The notes beneath the pieces are model-generated. The model did no database searches. It had not been told where the DNA came from and worked only from the letters and a program-made list of their open reading frames with translations. Source: Actinoplanes sp. NBRC 103695 (GTDB taxonomy: Bacteria > Actinomycetota > Actinomycetes > Mycobacteriales > Micromonosporaceae). Taken from it: a stretch of 64,000 nt of DNA. Where the stretch lies: positions 230,744 through 294,743 of the forward strand of contig NZ_BSTL01000015.1 of assembly GCF_030269485.1 (NCBI RefSeq). The letters are read 5' to 3'. Shown piece by piece: positions 28,052 through 36,340 of the stretch; positions within the stretch are counted from its first letter, which is position 1, and each line of letters opens with the position of its first letter. The translations under genes and the position numbers were made by a program.

Positions 28052-28112
28052 GCCGCTACCTCATTCACGCCGCGCACCCCGATCACGCCGCTACCTCATT
28101 CACGCCGCGCAC
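28031..28112. repeat. 35-bp tandem repeat overlapping the ABC ATPase start
   Basis: Two exact 35-base copies (28031-28065 and 28066-28100), each beginning CACGCCGCGCACCCCGATCA, are followed by a 12-base partial copy. Further degenerate copies of the CGCCGCGCACCCCGATCACG core recur near 28180. The first copy encodes the N terminus of the ATPase, so the array probably grew by duplication of the gene start. Confidence 0.8.
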
Positions 28113-28339
28113 TCCGCTCCCGCCGCGCATCCCGCTCGGGCCGCCGCACGCCTCTCTCGCGCCGCGCGTCCAGCGCGCGCCGCGCACCCCGATCACGCCG
28201 GCACCGTCGCGTTCCCGAGAAGCAGATTTCGGGAATTTCCGTTTTGTCCGCGCGTCCGCCGCCTCCCCCACCCCTGAACTGGGTGGGCTGAACGTAGGCC
28301 CCGGGTACGACAACTTCGCGCGGCTGTCCACATCGGCCG
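28113..28339. other. G+C-repetitive intergenic region with two hairpins
   Basis: This stretch has degenerate GCCGCGC repeats on its left side. A hairpin with arms TTCCCGA and TCGGGAA lies at 28212-28235. A second with arms CCCACCC and GGGTGGG lies at 28267-28287, about 50 bases after the permease stop. I see no gene in it. Confidence 0.6.
28267..28287 (-). terminator. hairpin after the permease gene
   Basis: CCCACCC and GGGTGGG flank a 7-base loop, 52 bases past the permease stop on the minus strand. It could terminate or attenuate transcription before the ATPase gene. Confidence 0.45.
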
Positions 28340-29401
28340 TCACGGCGCCACCGTGCGGCTCGCCCGCAGCACCAGAATGAAGAACGGCGCCCCGAAAAAC
28401 GCCGTCACCACCCCGATCGGCACCTCCGCCTCACCCGCCACCGTGCGGGCCACCACATCGGTCAGCGCCAGAAACGCCGCCCCGAACAGAATCGACAGCG
28501 GCAGCAACGAGCGGTAGCTGGCCCCGGACAGCAGCCGCAGCGTGTGCGGCACGATGATGCCCACGAACCCGATCAACCCGGACACCGACACCGCCGCCGC
28601 CGTGCCCAGTGAGGCCGCCACGAGCAGCAGATACCGGCTGCGCTGCGGGTGCAGGCCGAGCGACGCGGCCTCCTCGTCGCCGACCGTCAGCACGTCCAGT
28701 TCGCGTCGCCGGGAGAGCACGATCAAACCCGTGATCACCGCGTACGGGAGGATGAGCAGCACGTCGTGCCAGCCGGCGGTGGCCAGCCGGCCGAGCAGCC
28801 AGCTGTAGACCTGCCGCAGCGTTTCCACGTGCTGCTGCATCAGATAGGTCTGTGCCGCCGCCAGGAAGGCGGACACCGCCACCCCGGCCAGGATCAGCGT
28901 CGCGGGAGTGCGTTCCCGGCCGCCGGCCGCGCCCAGCGTCCAGGTGAGCGCCACCGCGATGAGGGCGCCGAGGAACGCCGCGGGTGGCACTCCGATGGGC
29001 AGGTCGGCGGTGGCGTCACCGCCGTCGGTGGTCCGGGAGGCGATGACCGCGGTGACGCCTAGGCCGGCGCCGGCCGCGACGCCGAGCAGGTGCGGGTCGG
29101 CCAGCGGGTTACGGAACACGCCCTGGTAGGCGGCGCCCGCCATGGCCAGCATCGCGCCGACCAGCAGGCCGAGGACCACGCGCGGGAGGCGCAGCTCGGT
29201 GATGATCGCGATCTCCCGGTCGCTGAGGCCGCTGTCCAGGCGTACGCCGGGAATGAGGTTGAGAAGCTCGGCCGCGACGCTGCCCGGCGGCAACGTGACC
29301 GGCCCGAACGCCACCCCCGCGACCAGCGCGACCGCCACCGCGACCAGGCCGCCGATCAGCCAGCCGAGCCGCAGCCCGGCCGGCCGAGGGGCGGGGGTCA
29401 C
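28340..29401 (-). CDS. FecCD-family ABC importer permease
   Basis: This 353-aa permease belongs to the BtuC/FecCD/HmuU family with about ten membrane helices. Diagnostic stretches are LRLPRVVLGLLVGAMLAMAGAAYQG near residue 80 (given in part), NPLADPHLLGVAAGAGLG and FVGIIVPHTLRLL near the C terminus. The GTG start overlaps the stop of the binding-protein gene as GTGA. Substrates of the family are cobalamin, heme and ferric siderophores. Confidence 0.92.
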   Translation of the reverse strand: MTPAPRPAGLRLGWLIGGLVAVAVALVAGVAFGPVTLPPGSVAAELLNLIPGVRLDSGLSDREIAIITELRLPRVVLGLLVGAMLAMAGAAYQGVFRNPLADPHLLGVAAGAGLGVTAVIASRTTDGGDATADLPIGVPPAAFLGALIAVALTWTLGAAGGRERTPATLILAGVAVSAFLAAAQTYLMQQHVETLRQVYSWLLGRLATAGWHDVLLILPYAVITGLIVLSRRRELDVLTVGDEEAASLGLHPQRSRYLLLVAASLGTAAAVSVSGLIGFVGIIVPHTLRLLSGASYRSLLPLSILFGAAFLALTDVVARTVAGEAEVPIGVVTAFFGAPFFILVLRASRTVAP

Positions 29402-30315
29402 GCCAGCGCGTCCGCGACCGACCGCATCAGGTCGACCACTCGCGGGCCCCACCGGGAGGCGATGTCGTCGTCGAGCGCGACGACCTGCCCGGTCTTGACC
29501 GCGGTGATCGACGACCAGCCGGTGCGTGCCTTGATGGTGGCGGCCGACTGCTTGCAGCACTTGGTGTCGGCCAGCAGGATCAGCTCGGGACTGGCCTTGA
29601 CCAGGGCTTCCTGGGAGAGCTGCGGGTAGCCGCCCTTGCTGCCGTCGGGGTCTGCGGAGTCGGCGACGTTCTGCAGCCCGAGCCTCGCGAGCACCGATCC
29701 GACGAAGGTCCTCGAGGTGACCGTGTAGAGGGTCGGGTCCAGCTCGTAGTAGTAGGTGACCGGTTTCGTCCGCTTCGGCACCGATGCGGCGATGGTGTCG
29801 ATGTCGGTGCGCATCCGGCCGGTCAGCGCGGTCGCCTCGCCGGTGTGCCCGGTGAGTTGTCCGAGCTGCTCGATCTCGGCGTACGCCTGGTCGAGGTCGG
29901 TGGCCGACGGCGTGTGGAAGACCGGGATCTTGAGCGCGCCGAGCTGGTCGACGATCTTGTTGAGGTCGTCGGAGAGGACGACCAGGTCGGGGTTCTTCGC
30001 GGCGATGGCCTCGGCGTTGGGCTTGAAGCCGGACAGGTCGGTCCGGGGCGCGTCGGCCGGGAAGCTGGACGCCTCGTCGACGGCGGTGACCTGCGGTCCC
30101 GCGCCGATCGCGAAGAGCATTTCGGTCGCCGTCGGCGAGAGCGAGACGATCCGCTCGGGCCGTTGGGGCAAGGTCAATTTCCCGACCGTGACCGGGTACG
30201 CCGAGCCGGCGCTCGGCGAGGGCGAGTCGGTGGCCGCCTCGTCGCCTCCGGCACAGCCACCCAGCAGCAGGGCGGCCGAGGCCAGCGCCGCGGTGAACAA
30301 ACGTCGTAGTTGCAC
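29398..30315 (-). CDS. BtuF-like substrate-binding lipoprotein
   Basis: This 305-aa class III binding protein has a lipoprotein signal (LLLGGC, Cys21) and a Ser/Pro linker. The mature part starts with RPERIVSLSPTATEMLFAIG, the pattern of BtuF-like cobalamin or heme binders, and keeps the long interdomain helix. The C-terminal lobe has an unusual ADTKCC pair of cysteines. The BtuF resemblance favours a corrinoid, but heme or siderophore cannot be excluded. The GTG start has an AGGAGG ribosome-binding site that is partly inside a hairpin. Confidence 0.88.
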   Translation of the reverse strand: MQLRRLFTAALASAALLLGGCAGGDEAATDSPSPSAGSAYPVTVGKLTLPQRPERIVSLSPTATEMLFAIGAGPQVTAVDEASSFPADAPRTDLSGFKPNAEAIAAKNPDLVVLSDDLNKIVDQLGALKIPVFHTPSATDLDQAYAEIEQLGQLTGHTGEATALTGRMRTDIDTIAASVPKRTKPVTYYYELDPTLYTVTSRTFVGSVLARLGLQNVADSADPDGSKGGYPQLSQEALVKASPELILLADTKCCKQSAATIKARTGWSSITAVKTGQVVALDDDIASRWGPRVVDLMRSVADALA

Positions 30316-30338
30316 AGGTTCCTCCTGTCGAGGAACCT
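30316..30338 (-). promoter_or_regulatory. hairpin overlapping the ribosome-binding site of the binding-protein gene
   Basis: AGGTTCCT (30316-30323) and AGGAACCT (30331-30338) form a perfect 8-bp stem with a 7-base loop. In the minus-strand RNA the 3' arm ends immediately before the start codon and contains part of the AGGAGGAACC ribosome-binding site; the hairpin also overlaps the stop of the TetR gene. Folding would hinder translation initiation. Confidence 0.45.
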
Positions 30339-30891
30339 ATCTCAGGCTGCTTACACACATGTCGATGAGCTGGTCGTACGACTGCTCGACGTCGACGTCC
30401 ATGCCGAAGCCGCCGCCCGCCTCGAGGGTGGCGAAGCCGTGGACGGCGGCACGGACCCGGCGGATCGCGTGGGTGGTGGCCTCGTCGTCCAGCCCGTACC
30501 CGCGCATCACCGCGACGAACACCTCCATGAACTCCGCCCCGGCCCGGGCCAGCGTGGCCCCTTGCCGCAGGGGGTCGAGCGGAACCAGGTGGTAGCGGGC
30601 CGGGTGCTTCAGCACGAACGCCCGCCAGGTCCGCATCAGCGCGATGACCGCCTCGTCGCCGCTGCGGCCCATCACCTCGGCCGCGAAGACCGAGGTCATC
30701 TGCCGGGTGATCCGCTCGGCCATCAGCTCGCGCAGGACGGCGAGGCTGCCGACGTGCTTGTACAGCGACGGTGAGGCGACACCGGCCCGGTCCGCGACGG
30801 CGGCGAGGCTGAGCGCGTCCAGGCCTTTCTCGTCGATCAGGGCGAGCGCCACGTCGACGACCGCGGCCGGTGTCAGCCCGGCCCTAGGCAC
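30337..30891 (-). CDS. TetR/AcrR-family transcriptional regulator
   Basis: This 184-aa regulator has an N-terminal TetR helix-turn-helix (LSLAAVADRAGVASPSLYKHV, residues 27-47, shortened here) and a C-terminal ligand domain of the WHG type (VHGFATLEAGGGFG). Family members are dimeric repressors. The GTG start lies directly next to a large inverted repeat that is a good autoregulatory operator. Downstream it runs into the binding-protein gene with 21 bases between them, so it may control the importer, although co-transcription is uncertain. Confidence 0.88.
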   Translation of the reverse strand: MPRAGLTPAAVVDVALALIDEKGLDALSLAAVADRAGVASPSLYKHVGSLAVLRELMAERITRQMTSVFAAEVMGRSGDEAVIALMRTWRAFVLKHPARYHLVPLDPLRQGATLARAGAEFMEVFVAVMRGYGLDDEATTHAIRRVRAAVHGFATLEAGGGFGMDVDVEQSYDQLIDMCVSSLR

Positions 30892-30892
30892 T

Positions 30893-30934
30893 GAAACTAC
30901 CTGTCATAGCCGCAAAGCTACGACAGGTAGTTTC
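30893..30934. promoter_or_regulatory. 42-bp inverted repeat, candidate TetR operator
   Basis: Arms GAAACTACCTGTC (30893-30905) and GACAGGTAGTTTC (30922-30934) are perfect complements, and TAGC/GCTA continue the stem around a CGCAAA centre. Each half also contains CTA-N7-TAG. It sits between the TetR start and the stop of the carboxypeptidase gene, so it could also act as a terminator of the latter. Confidence 0.55.
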
Positions 30935-30950
30935 GTTCTGGCAAGCGCGC

Positions 30951-32228
30951 TCAGCAGTACGTGGACTGCTTCCCGATCACCTTGTACGGACAGTCCGCCA
31001 CCTCCGCCAGCAGCAGCGCCGCCGTCCGGTTCCGGCTGGTCTCCCTCGTGATCACGCTGGCCGGCGGGTAGAAGCCGCCGCCCGACGAGGACGTCGGGTA
31101 CATCTCGAAGGTGTACGCGAAGATCCGGTGCGAGCCCCACAGCCAGTCCAGCAGGTCACCGTCGGTGATGTAGAGGGCGCTGGACTGCTCGGGCGTGTAC
31201 CGGTTCGTCGCGGCCATCTGCCGGCCCAGCGTCGAGAACGTGCTGTTCTGGTCCGCGTTCATGCCCTCGCCGGTGCTCGCGTTCGTGTACCCGAACGGCC
31301 ACAACACCAGCTCCGAGTACGTGTGGAAGTCCATCGCCGCCTTGATCTGCTGAACCCCGCCCACCACGCGGCTGTTCACGAAGTCGCGGACCACGCGGGT
31401 CTCCGGCGCCGAGAACGCCTGCGTGCCCCGGTAGGTCTCGGAGCCCGCGCTGCCGGAGGAGCCGCCGCAGCAGCCCCACCTGTAGCCGTAGTTCCGGTTC
31501 AGGTCGGTGCCGACGTTGCTGGAGCCGCTGTTCGGCTGGCGGTTCTTCCGCCACGAGCGGTAATCGCCGGTCGCCACGTCGTACTCGGAGCCGTCCGGGT
31601 TGACGCTCGGGATGATCCACAGCTCCCGGCTGTCCACGACCGCCTTGACCCGGCTGTCCGATGCGTACGAGCTGGTGAACTGGTTGAGCAGGTAGAGGGC
31701 CATCTCCACGGTCAGGTGCTCGCGAGCGTGGTGGTTGGCGTCGTACAGGACCTCGGGCTCGTTCTCGTCCGTGCCGACGTTGTCGGAGATCTTCACCGCG
31801 ACGATCTGCCGGCCCTCGTACGACGTGCCGAGCACCCGCTTGCTCGCGATCGCCGGGTACGCCGCGACCACCCGATTCACCTCGGCGGTCAGCTCCGCGT
31901 AGTTGTGGTAGGCCGCGTCCCGGGGCGGAAAGTCCATGGTGGAGGCTTTTTCCAGCGGCTGCGCGGGCAGCTTCTCGACCTTGAAGCCCTGGGACCGCAG
32001 CGCCTTGACCTCGGCGGCGGTGGCGGTGATCTCGACCACCGCGTGCTGCACGCCGTCGATCGCGGCGCCGGTGCGGGCGATCTGGCTGCGCGCGGCGGCG
32101 GTGCGGACGTCGAACACTTCGTACTGGGTGGACTCGTCGGGACCGGGCCCGGCCTCGGCCGGTCCGGCCGCGAGCAGGGCGATCCCGGTCAGGGCGGCGA
32201 CCGCCGCCGCGGTGACACGTCGTCTCAT
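30951..32228 (-). CDS. secreted M14 zinc carboxypeptidase
   Basis: This 425-aa extracellular peptidase resembles carboxypeptidase T. A signal peptide (MRRRVTAAAVAALTGIALLA) is followed by a propeptide of about 90 residues. The zinc site is His167-x-x-Glu170 (HHARE) with a later His in MDFHTYSELVLWPFG; the catalytic Glu is in YTFEMYP. Substrate-binding Arg occurs in DLNRNYGYRWG, which also has a CCGG cysteine pair. No carbohydrate-binding domain follows. The end is 17 bases from the inverted repeat of the TetR gene. Confidence 0.92.
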   Translation of the reverse strand: MRRRVTAAAVAALTGIALLAAGPAEAGPGPDESTQYEVFDVRTAAARSQIARTGAAIDGVQHAVVEITATAAEVKALRSQGFKVEKLPAQPLEKASTMDFPPRDAAYHNYAELTAEVNRVVAAYPAIASKRVLGTSYEGRQIVAVKISDNVGTDENEPEVLYDANHHAREHLTVEMALYLLNQFTSSYASDSRVKAVVDSRELWIIPSVNPDGSEYDVATGDYRSWRKNRQPNSGSSNVGTDLNRNYGYRWGCCGGSSGSAGSETYRGTQAFSAPETRVVRDFVNSRVVGGVQQIKAAMDFHTYSELVLWPFGYTNASTGEGMNADQNSTFSTLGRQMAATNRYTPEQSSALYITDGDLLDWLWGSHRIFAYTFEMYPTSSSGGGFYPPASVITRETSRNRTAALLLAEVADCPYKVIGKQSTYC

Positions 32229-32333
32229 GAACGACCTCCGGAGGATGGGGTTTCCGTCACCCCATCACCAGAGATAGATGATTGGCAATATATCGGGGCA
32301 TGCCGGTTCGCCCCTATCCCGGCGGGATGCCTG

Positions 32334-32663
32334 CTATTTCTCCAGCTCGGCGTGGTCGTTCTTGGCCGGCTCGGCGTTCTTGGCCGGCTCGGCCGCGCGG
32401 TCGCCCTCCGCGGCCGCGGCCTCGTCACCGGCCAGCGCGGCCCGCAGGCGGTCCTTCTCGGCCTTGCGCTTGTCGGCCACCTCGCTGAGGCGCTCGGCCA
32501 TCTGGTCGCGCCACTTCGCCAGCAGGAAGTACGACGCGATCGCCGACAGCACCAGCGCGATCATGGCCTTGACCAGGATGTTCAGCGGTACCGGGATGAG
32601 CAGCACGAGGAACACGAAGAACAACCCGAACCGGCCGAACGTGTACTTGAGAGCGGGACTCAC
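32334..32663 (-). CDS. DUF4229-type small membrane protein
   Basis: This 109-aa protein matches the actinobacterial DUF4229 pattern: a short basic N terminus (VSPALKYTFGRFGLFFV), two membrane helices and a charged C-terminal tail with KWRDQMAERLSEVADKRKAEK, rich in Ala, Glu and Lys. No function is known. GTG 32663 is used because GGGAG precedes it. It is 11 bases downstream of another small membrane protein gene and the two are likely co-transcribed. Confidence 0.75.
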   Translation of the reverse strand: MSPALKYTFGRFGLFFVFLVLLIPVPLNILVKAMIALVLSAIASYFLLAKWRDQMAERLSEVADKRKAEKDRLRAALAGDEAAAAEGDRAAEPAKNAEPAKNDHAELEK

Positions 32664-32674
32664 AGCAATCTCCC

Positions 32675-33106
32675 TCAACCGGCCCGGTGGCTCAGCCACC
32701 GCAGGCCGTAGAACCAGACGGCGCTGTAGACGACAGTCAGGGCGAACGCGCCGATCGCGCCGCTGACCAGCGCCGGGAACGGGCCCGCGGCCAGACCGGC
32801 CAGAGTCATCCCGGCCGCGATGCCGAAGCCGATGCCGAGCAGACCCACCACGATCCGGGCGCCGCCCCAGCCGACCGCGCGGAACTCCTCGGAGAACAGC
32901 CACACCGGCAGGACCAGCGCGATCCAGCCGCTCGCGCCGCCGAAGTCGGAGAGCCGCACCAGCGACAACAGTCCCTCGATCACGACCAGCACGACGAAGC
33001 CGGCCAGCAGCCCGGCCAGCGCTGTCCCGATCAGGTCGGGAAAGGAGGCCAGGCGTCCGTCGGCGTCGCGACGGGATCGCCGCTCGCTCTTCGTGGCATC
33101 GGTCAT
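32675..33106 (-). CDS. four-helix membrane protein of unknown function
   Basis: This is a 143-aa protein with a basic, polar N terminus (MTDATKSERRSRRDADGR) and four hydrophobic segments: GTALAGLLAGFVVLVVIEGLL, WIALVLPVWLF, IVVGLLGIGFGIAAGMTLAG and LVSGAIGAFALTVVYSAVWF (two abbreviated). I do not recognise a named family. ATG 33106 is used since the frame upstream is the shadow of mqnE. It ends 11 bases before the DUF4229 start, after mqnE. Confidence 0.7.
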   Translation of the reverse strand: MTDATKSERRSRRDADGRLASFPDLIGTALAGLLAGFVVLVVIEGLLSLVRLSDFGGASGWIALVLPVWLFSEEFRAVGWGGARIVVGLLGIGFGIAAGMTLAGLAAGPFPALVSGAIGAFALTVVYSAVWFYGLRWLSHRAG

Positions 33107-33129
33107 GACCAGGAAAGGGTACTCGGCCG

Positions 33130-34299
33130 TTACGCCCAGATCTTCTGCGGCTCGCTGCGCCTCTCGGCCAGCGACTGCGGCTTCGGGTACTCCCGGACCA
33201 CCTCGTACCTGGTGTTGCGCTCGACCGGCTGGAAGCCCGCGTCGCCGATCAGGTCGAGCAGGTCCTCGCGGTGCATGGTGTTCGGCGTGCCGTACGAGTC
33301 GGCGTCGTGGGTGATCTTGTACTCCACCACCGAGCCGTCCAGGTCGTCGACGCCGAAGTTCAGCGACAACTGGGCCACCGACAGACCGTGCATGACCCAG
33401 AAGCACTTGACGTGCGGCACGTTGTCGAACATCAGCCGGGACACCGCGAACGTCTTCAGCGACTCGGCCGGCGCCGCCATCGTGGTCTGCGCCTGGATCC
33501 GGTTACGGACGATGCCGTCCTGCGCGTCCACGAAGTCGTGCTGGTACCGAAGCGGGATGAAGACCACGAAACCACCGGTCTCGTCCTGTAGCTCCCGCAG
33601 GCGCATGACGTGGTCGACCCGGTGCCGGTGCTCCTCGATGTGGCCGTAGAGCATGGTCGCCGGCGTTTTCATCCCCTTGCTGTGCGCCAGCCGGTGGATG
33701 CGCGACCAGTCCTCCCAGTGGCAGTTGTGGTCGACGATGTGCTGGCGGACCTCCCAGTCGAAGATCTCCGCGCCGCCGCCGGTCAGCGACTCCAGACCGG
33801 CGTCCATCAGCTCGTCGAGGATCGCGTCGGCGGGCAGCCCGCTGATCTTCTCGAACCACTGCACCTCGGTCGCCGTGAAGCACTTGAGCTTGACGTTGGG
33901 CAGCGCTGCCTTCAGCTCGCGCAGTACTTTGGGGTAATAGCGCCAGGGCAGCGTCGGGTGCAGGCCGTTGACGATGTGCAGCTCGGTGAGCTGCTCGTCC
34001 TCCATCTCCTTGGCCTTACGGACGGCCTCGTCGATGCGCATCGTGTAGGCCGCCTTCTCCCCCGGCTTGCGCTGGAAGGAGCAGTACGCACAGCTCGCCG
34101 AGCAGACGTTGGTGAGGTTGAGGTGCCGGTTGACGTTGAACATCACGCGGTCACCGTTCATGTCGGTGCGCTTGTGATGCGCGAGGCGACCGAGCCACGC
34201 GAGGTCGTCCGAGGCGTACAGTGCCTCACCGTCGGCCCTGCTCAGGCGTTCCCCCGAGTAGACCTTGGCCTCCAGCTCACGCTTCAGACCGGCGTCCAT
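33130..34299 (-). CDS. mqnE: aminofutalosine synthase
   Basis: MqnE is the radical SAM enzyme that joins the MqnA product to SAM to make aminodeoxyfutalosine. The 389-aa protein has the cluster ligands Cys66, Cys70 and Cys73 (CSASCAYC) and the family stretches HIVNGLHPTLPWRYYP and LTGGGAEIFD. It is distinguished from MqnC by these signatures. ATG 34299 is preceded by a GGGAGG ribosome-binding site. It is followed by the two small membrane protein genes. Confidence 0.95.
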   Translation of the reverse strand: MDAGLKRELEAKVYSGERLSRADGEALYASDDLAWLGRLAHHKRTDMNGDRVMFNVNRHLNLTNVCSASCAYCSFQRKPGEKAAYTMRIDEAVRKAKEMEDEQLTELHIVNGLHPTLPWRYYPKVLRELKAALPNVKLKCFTATEVQWFEKISGLPADAILDELMDAGLESLTGGGAEIFDWEVRQHIVDHNCHWEDWSRIHRLAHSKGMKTPATMLYGHIEEHRHRVDHVMRLRELQDETGGFVVFIPLRYQHDFVDAQDGIVRNRIQAQTTMAAPAESLKTFAVSRLMFDNVPHVKCFWVMHGLSVAQLSLNFGVDDLDGSVVEYKITHDADSYGTPNTMHREDLLDLIGDAGFQPVERNTRYEVVREYPKPQSLAERRSEPQKIWA

Positions 34300-34497
34300 T
34301 GGTACCTCCCTCTCTGCCCCTTCGTGCGAGCGTACGTCCCTACTCCGGCAGAACCCCGTGGCGGATGATGGACGCGGCGTAGGTCACCCCGTCGGATCGA
34401 GGATTCTCAGGTTCCTTTCATCTTCGATCGATCGACAGGCGTATACCTGGTGGGGTATGACCTATATGGGGAATAGCCGGCCGCGGACGGGGAGCTG

Positions 34498-36135
34498 ATG
34501 GCAACACAGCGAGGGGCAGTAAGACTTCGACGTGCGCGCCCATGGTGGCGACCGTTGGCGTTCTCCGCTGCCGCGGCTGCCGCGATCGCCGCCCTCTTCC
34601 ATCCGCTCCCGGCCTCGGCCGCACCGAACGTCCCGCCGCCCCCGGTGGCACCAGCCATCCCGGACGCGGGCTCCCGTCCCACCCCCATCGGCACGCTGCT
34701 CATGCCGGGGCAGAAAGCCGCCGGCACGCCGACCACGACCACCCCGGTCAGCTACACCGGCATCCCGCTCAGCCCGATCCTGCGGGAACAGGAGAAAAAG
34801 CAGAACGAGATCAACGCGCTCGGTGACCAGCTGATCAAGCTGGGCGAGGAGCGCGACCTCGCGAAGCAGCAGGCGGACACCGCGGCCACCAAGCTGTCCG
34901 AGGCGGAGGCGGCGCTTGTCACCGCCCAGCAGGACGCCGTGTCCGCGGCCGCCTCGTCGATGCGCGACCAGGCCGCCCTGCCACCCGGCACGATCGGCTC
35001 CGGCCTCGCCGACCTGGACGCGCTCGCCCGCCTGCAGCGCGGCGACAGCGCCTCCGAGGAGGCGGCCGACCGCCAGCTCGCCCTCGTCCAGGACGCGCAG
35101 ACCGTCGCCTGGGCGCAGCAGACCACGGCGTCGGCCACCTACACCGACCTCTCCCAGCAGTGGAACAAGCTCAACACGACGATCGCGACCAAGACGGCGG
35201 CGTTGGACAAGTGGCGCCGCGACCACCGCGACGAGCTGTCCGCCGCCGAGGCCGCGCTCAACGCCGCGGACCAGCGGCTCGGCGCGAACTACACGGACGG
35301 CACATCGCAGGGCCGGGGCGCCGACCCGCGGGCCATCGCGGCGCTGACCATCGCGCTCAAGCAGATCGGCGACCCGTACGTGTGGTCGGAGGAGGGCCCG
35401 GACGAGTTCGACTGCTCGGGCCTCATGCATTACGCCTACCGCAGCAAGGCGGCCGGCGAGTTCAAGCTCCAGCGGGTGTCCCGCGACCAGTACTGGCAGC
35501 TGCGCGACCGGGTGGTCGACCGTTACTCGCTGCTCCCCGGCGACCTGCTCTTCTTCAGCTCGAGCAACAGCTGGACGGGCATCCACCACGTCGCGATGTA
35601 CGCGGGCGACGGCATGATGGTGGAGGCGCCCCGCACCGGGCTCGACGTGCGGCTCACGCCGGTGCGCTGGAGCCGCTTGTTCGGCGCCACCCGCATCTAC
35701 GGCTCGCTGGACCACCCGACAAAGGGCCCTGACCTCAACAACCTGCCCAAGCCCGGCAACGACGACGGCACCGACCCGACGAAACCGCCGACGAACGGCG
35801 GCTCCAACCCGGGCGGCGGCACGACCAACCCAGGTGGTGGCACTACCAACCCGGGCGGCGGCACCACCAACCCAGGTGGTGGCCCGTCCGAGGAACCGAG
35901 CGAGGAGCCTTCCGAGGAGCCGTCGGAGGAGCCGTCGGAGGAGCCGAGCGAGGAGCCTTCGGAGGAACCCAGCGAGGAACCCACCAAGGAGCCGACGCAG
36001 GACCCCACCACGAACCCGCCGGCGACCGAAGAGCCGGAGGACGAGGACGAGACCACGCCACCGGCCACCGAGCCGAGCGAGACCAAGTCGACGAAGCCCG
36101 AGGAGACCGCCAGCGCGGAGGCCTCGAGCAACTGA
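34498..36135 (+). CDS. secreted NlpC/P60 cell-wall hydrolase with repetitive Pro/Glu tail
   Basis: This 545-aa protein is a probable peptidoglycan endopeptidase. A signal peptide ends near residue 42 (PASAAP). Residues 95-270 are coiled coil, as in RipA-like hydrolases. The NlpC/P60 domain follows with catalytic Cys306 (FDCSGLMHYAY) and His364 (IHHVAMYAG). The tail has four NPGGGTT units, eight SEEP units and an acidic/Thr end, which could span or bind the wall. GGGGAG precedes the ATG. A strong terminator follows the stop. Confidence 0.9.
   Translation: MATQRGAVRLRRARPWWRPLAFSAAAAAAIAALFHPLPASAAPNVPPPPVAPAIPDAGSRPTPIGTLLMPGQKAAGTPTTTTPVSYTGIPLSPILREQEKKQNEINALGDQLIKLGEERDLAKQQADTAATKLSEAEAALVTAQQDAVSAAASSMRDQAALPPGTIGSGLADLDALARLQRGDSASEEAADRQLALVQDAQTVAWAQQTTASATYTDLSQQWNKLNTTIATKTAALDKWRRDHRDELSAAEAALNAADQRLGANYTDGTSQGRGADPRAIAALTIALKQIGDPYVWSEEGPDEFDCSGLMHYAYRSKAAGEFKLQRVSRDQYWQLRDRVVDRYSLLPGDLLFFSSSNSWTGIHHVAMYAGDGMMVEAPRTGLDVRLTPVRWSRLFGATRIYGSLDHPTKGPDLNNLPKPGNDDGTDPTKPPTNGGSNPGGGTTNPGGGTTNPGGGTTNPGGGPSEEPSEEPSEEPSEEPSEEPSEEPSEEPSEEPTKEPTQDPTTNPPATEEPEDEDETTPPATEPSETKSTKPEETASAEASSN
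35806..35982 (+). repeat. 21-bp and 12-bp coding repeats in the NlpC/P60 tail
   Basis: Four 21-bp units encoding NPGGGTT (35806-35883, the last shortened) are followed by eight 12-bp units encoding SEEP (35887-35982). Copies vary at third positions, so they are older than the exact repeats of the next gene. Confidence 0.85.
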
Positions 36136-36148
36136 GGATGGTCGTTCC

Positions 36149-36180
36149 CGGAGCGCCTCGGATCCGTCCGGGGCGCTCCG
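36149..36180 (+). terminator. terminator of the NlpC/P60 gene
   Basis: Arms CGGAGCGCC (36149-36157) and GGCGCTCCG (36172-36180) enclose a 14-base loop and are followed by ATTGTTT. Confidence 0.65.
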
Positions 36181-36340
36181 ATTGTTTCGCTAATTCCGTC
36201 AGACCGGGACTTACCCGGACGTTTGACACGCATTGCTAGCTTGACCGACGCCGGGTGCGGGTACACCTCGCGATGTGGCACGGTTATGAACAGCGCCCGA
36301 CGCTCCCACCGGTGTCGGCACGCGGCGGTCGGGAGGACCC

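Noticed and set aside
30310..30480. Cobalamin riboswitch upstream of the BtuF-like gene
   Set aside because: The upstream region is occupied by the TetR coding sequence, and I could find no B12-box-like conserved segment; only a short hairpin is present.
34300..34497. c-di-AMP (ydaO-type) riboswitch upstream of the NlpC/P60 gene
   Set aside because: Such riboswitches often precede cell-wall hydrolases in actinobacteria, but I could not recognise the conserved core segments in this 198-base leader.
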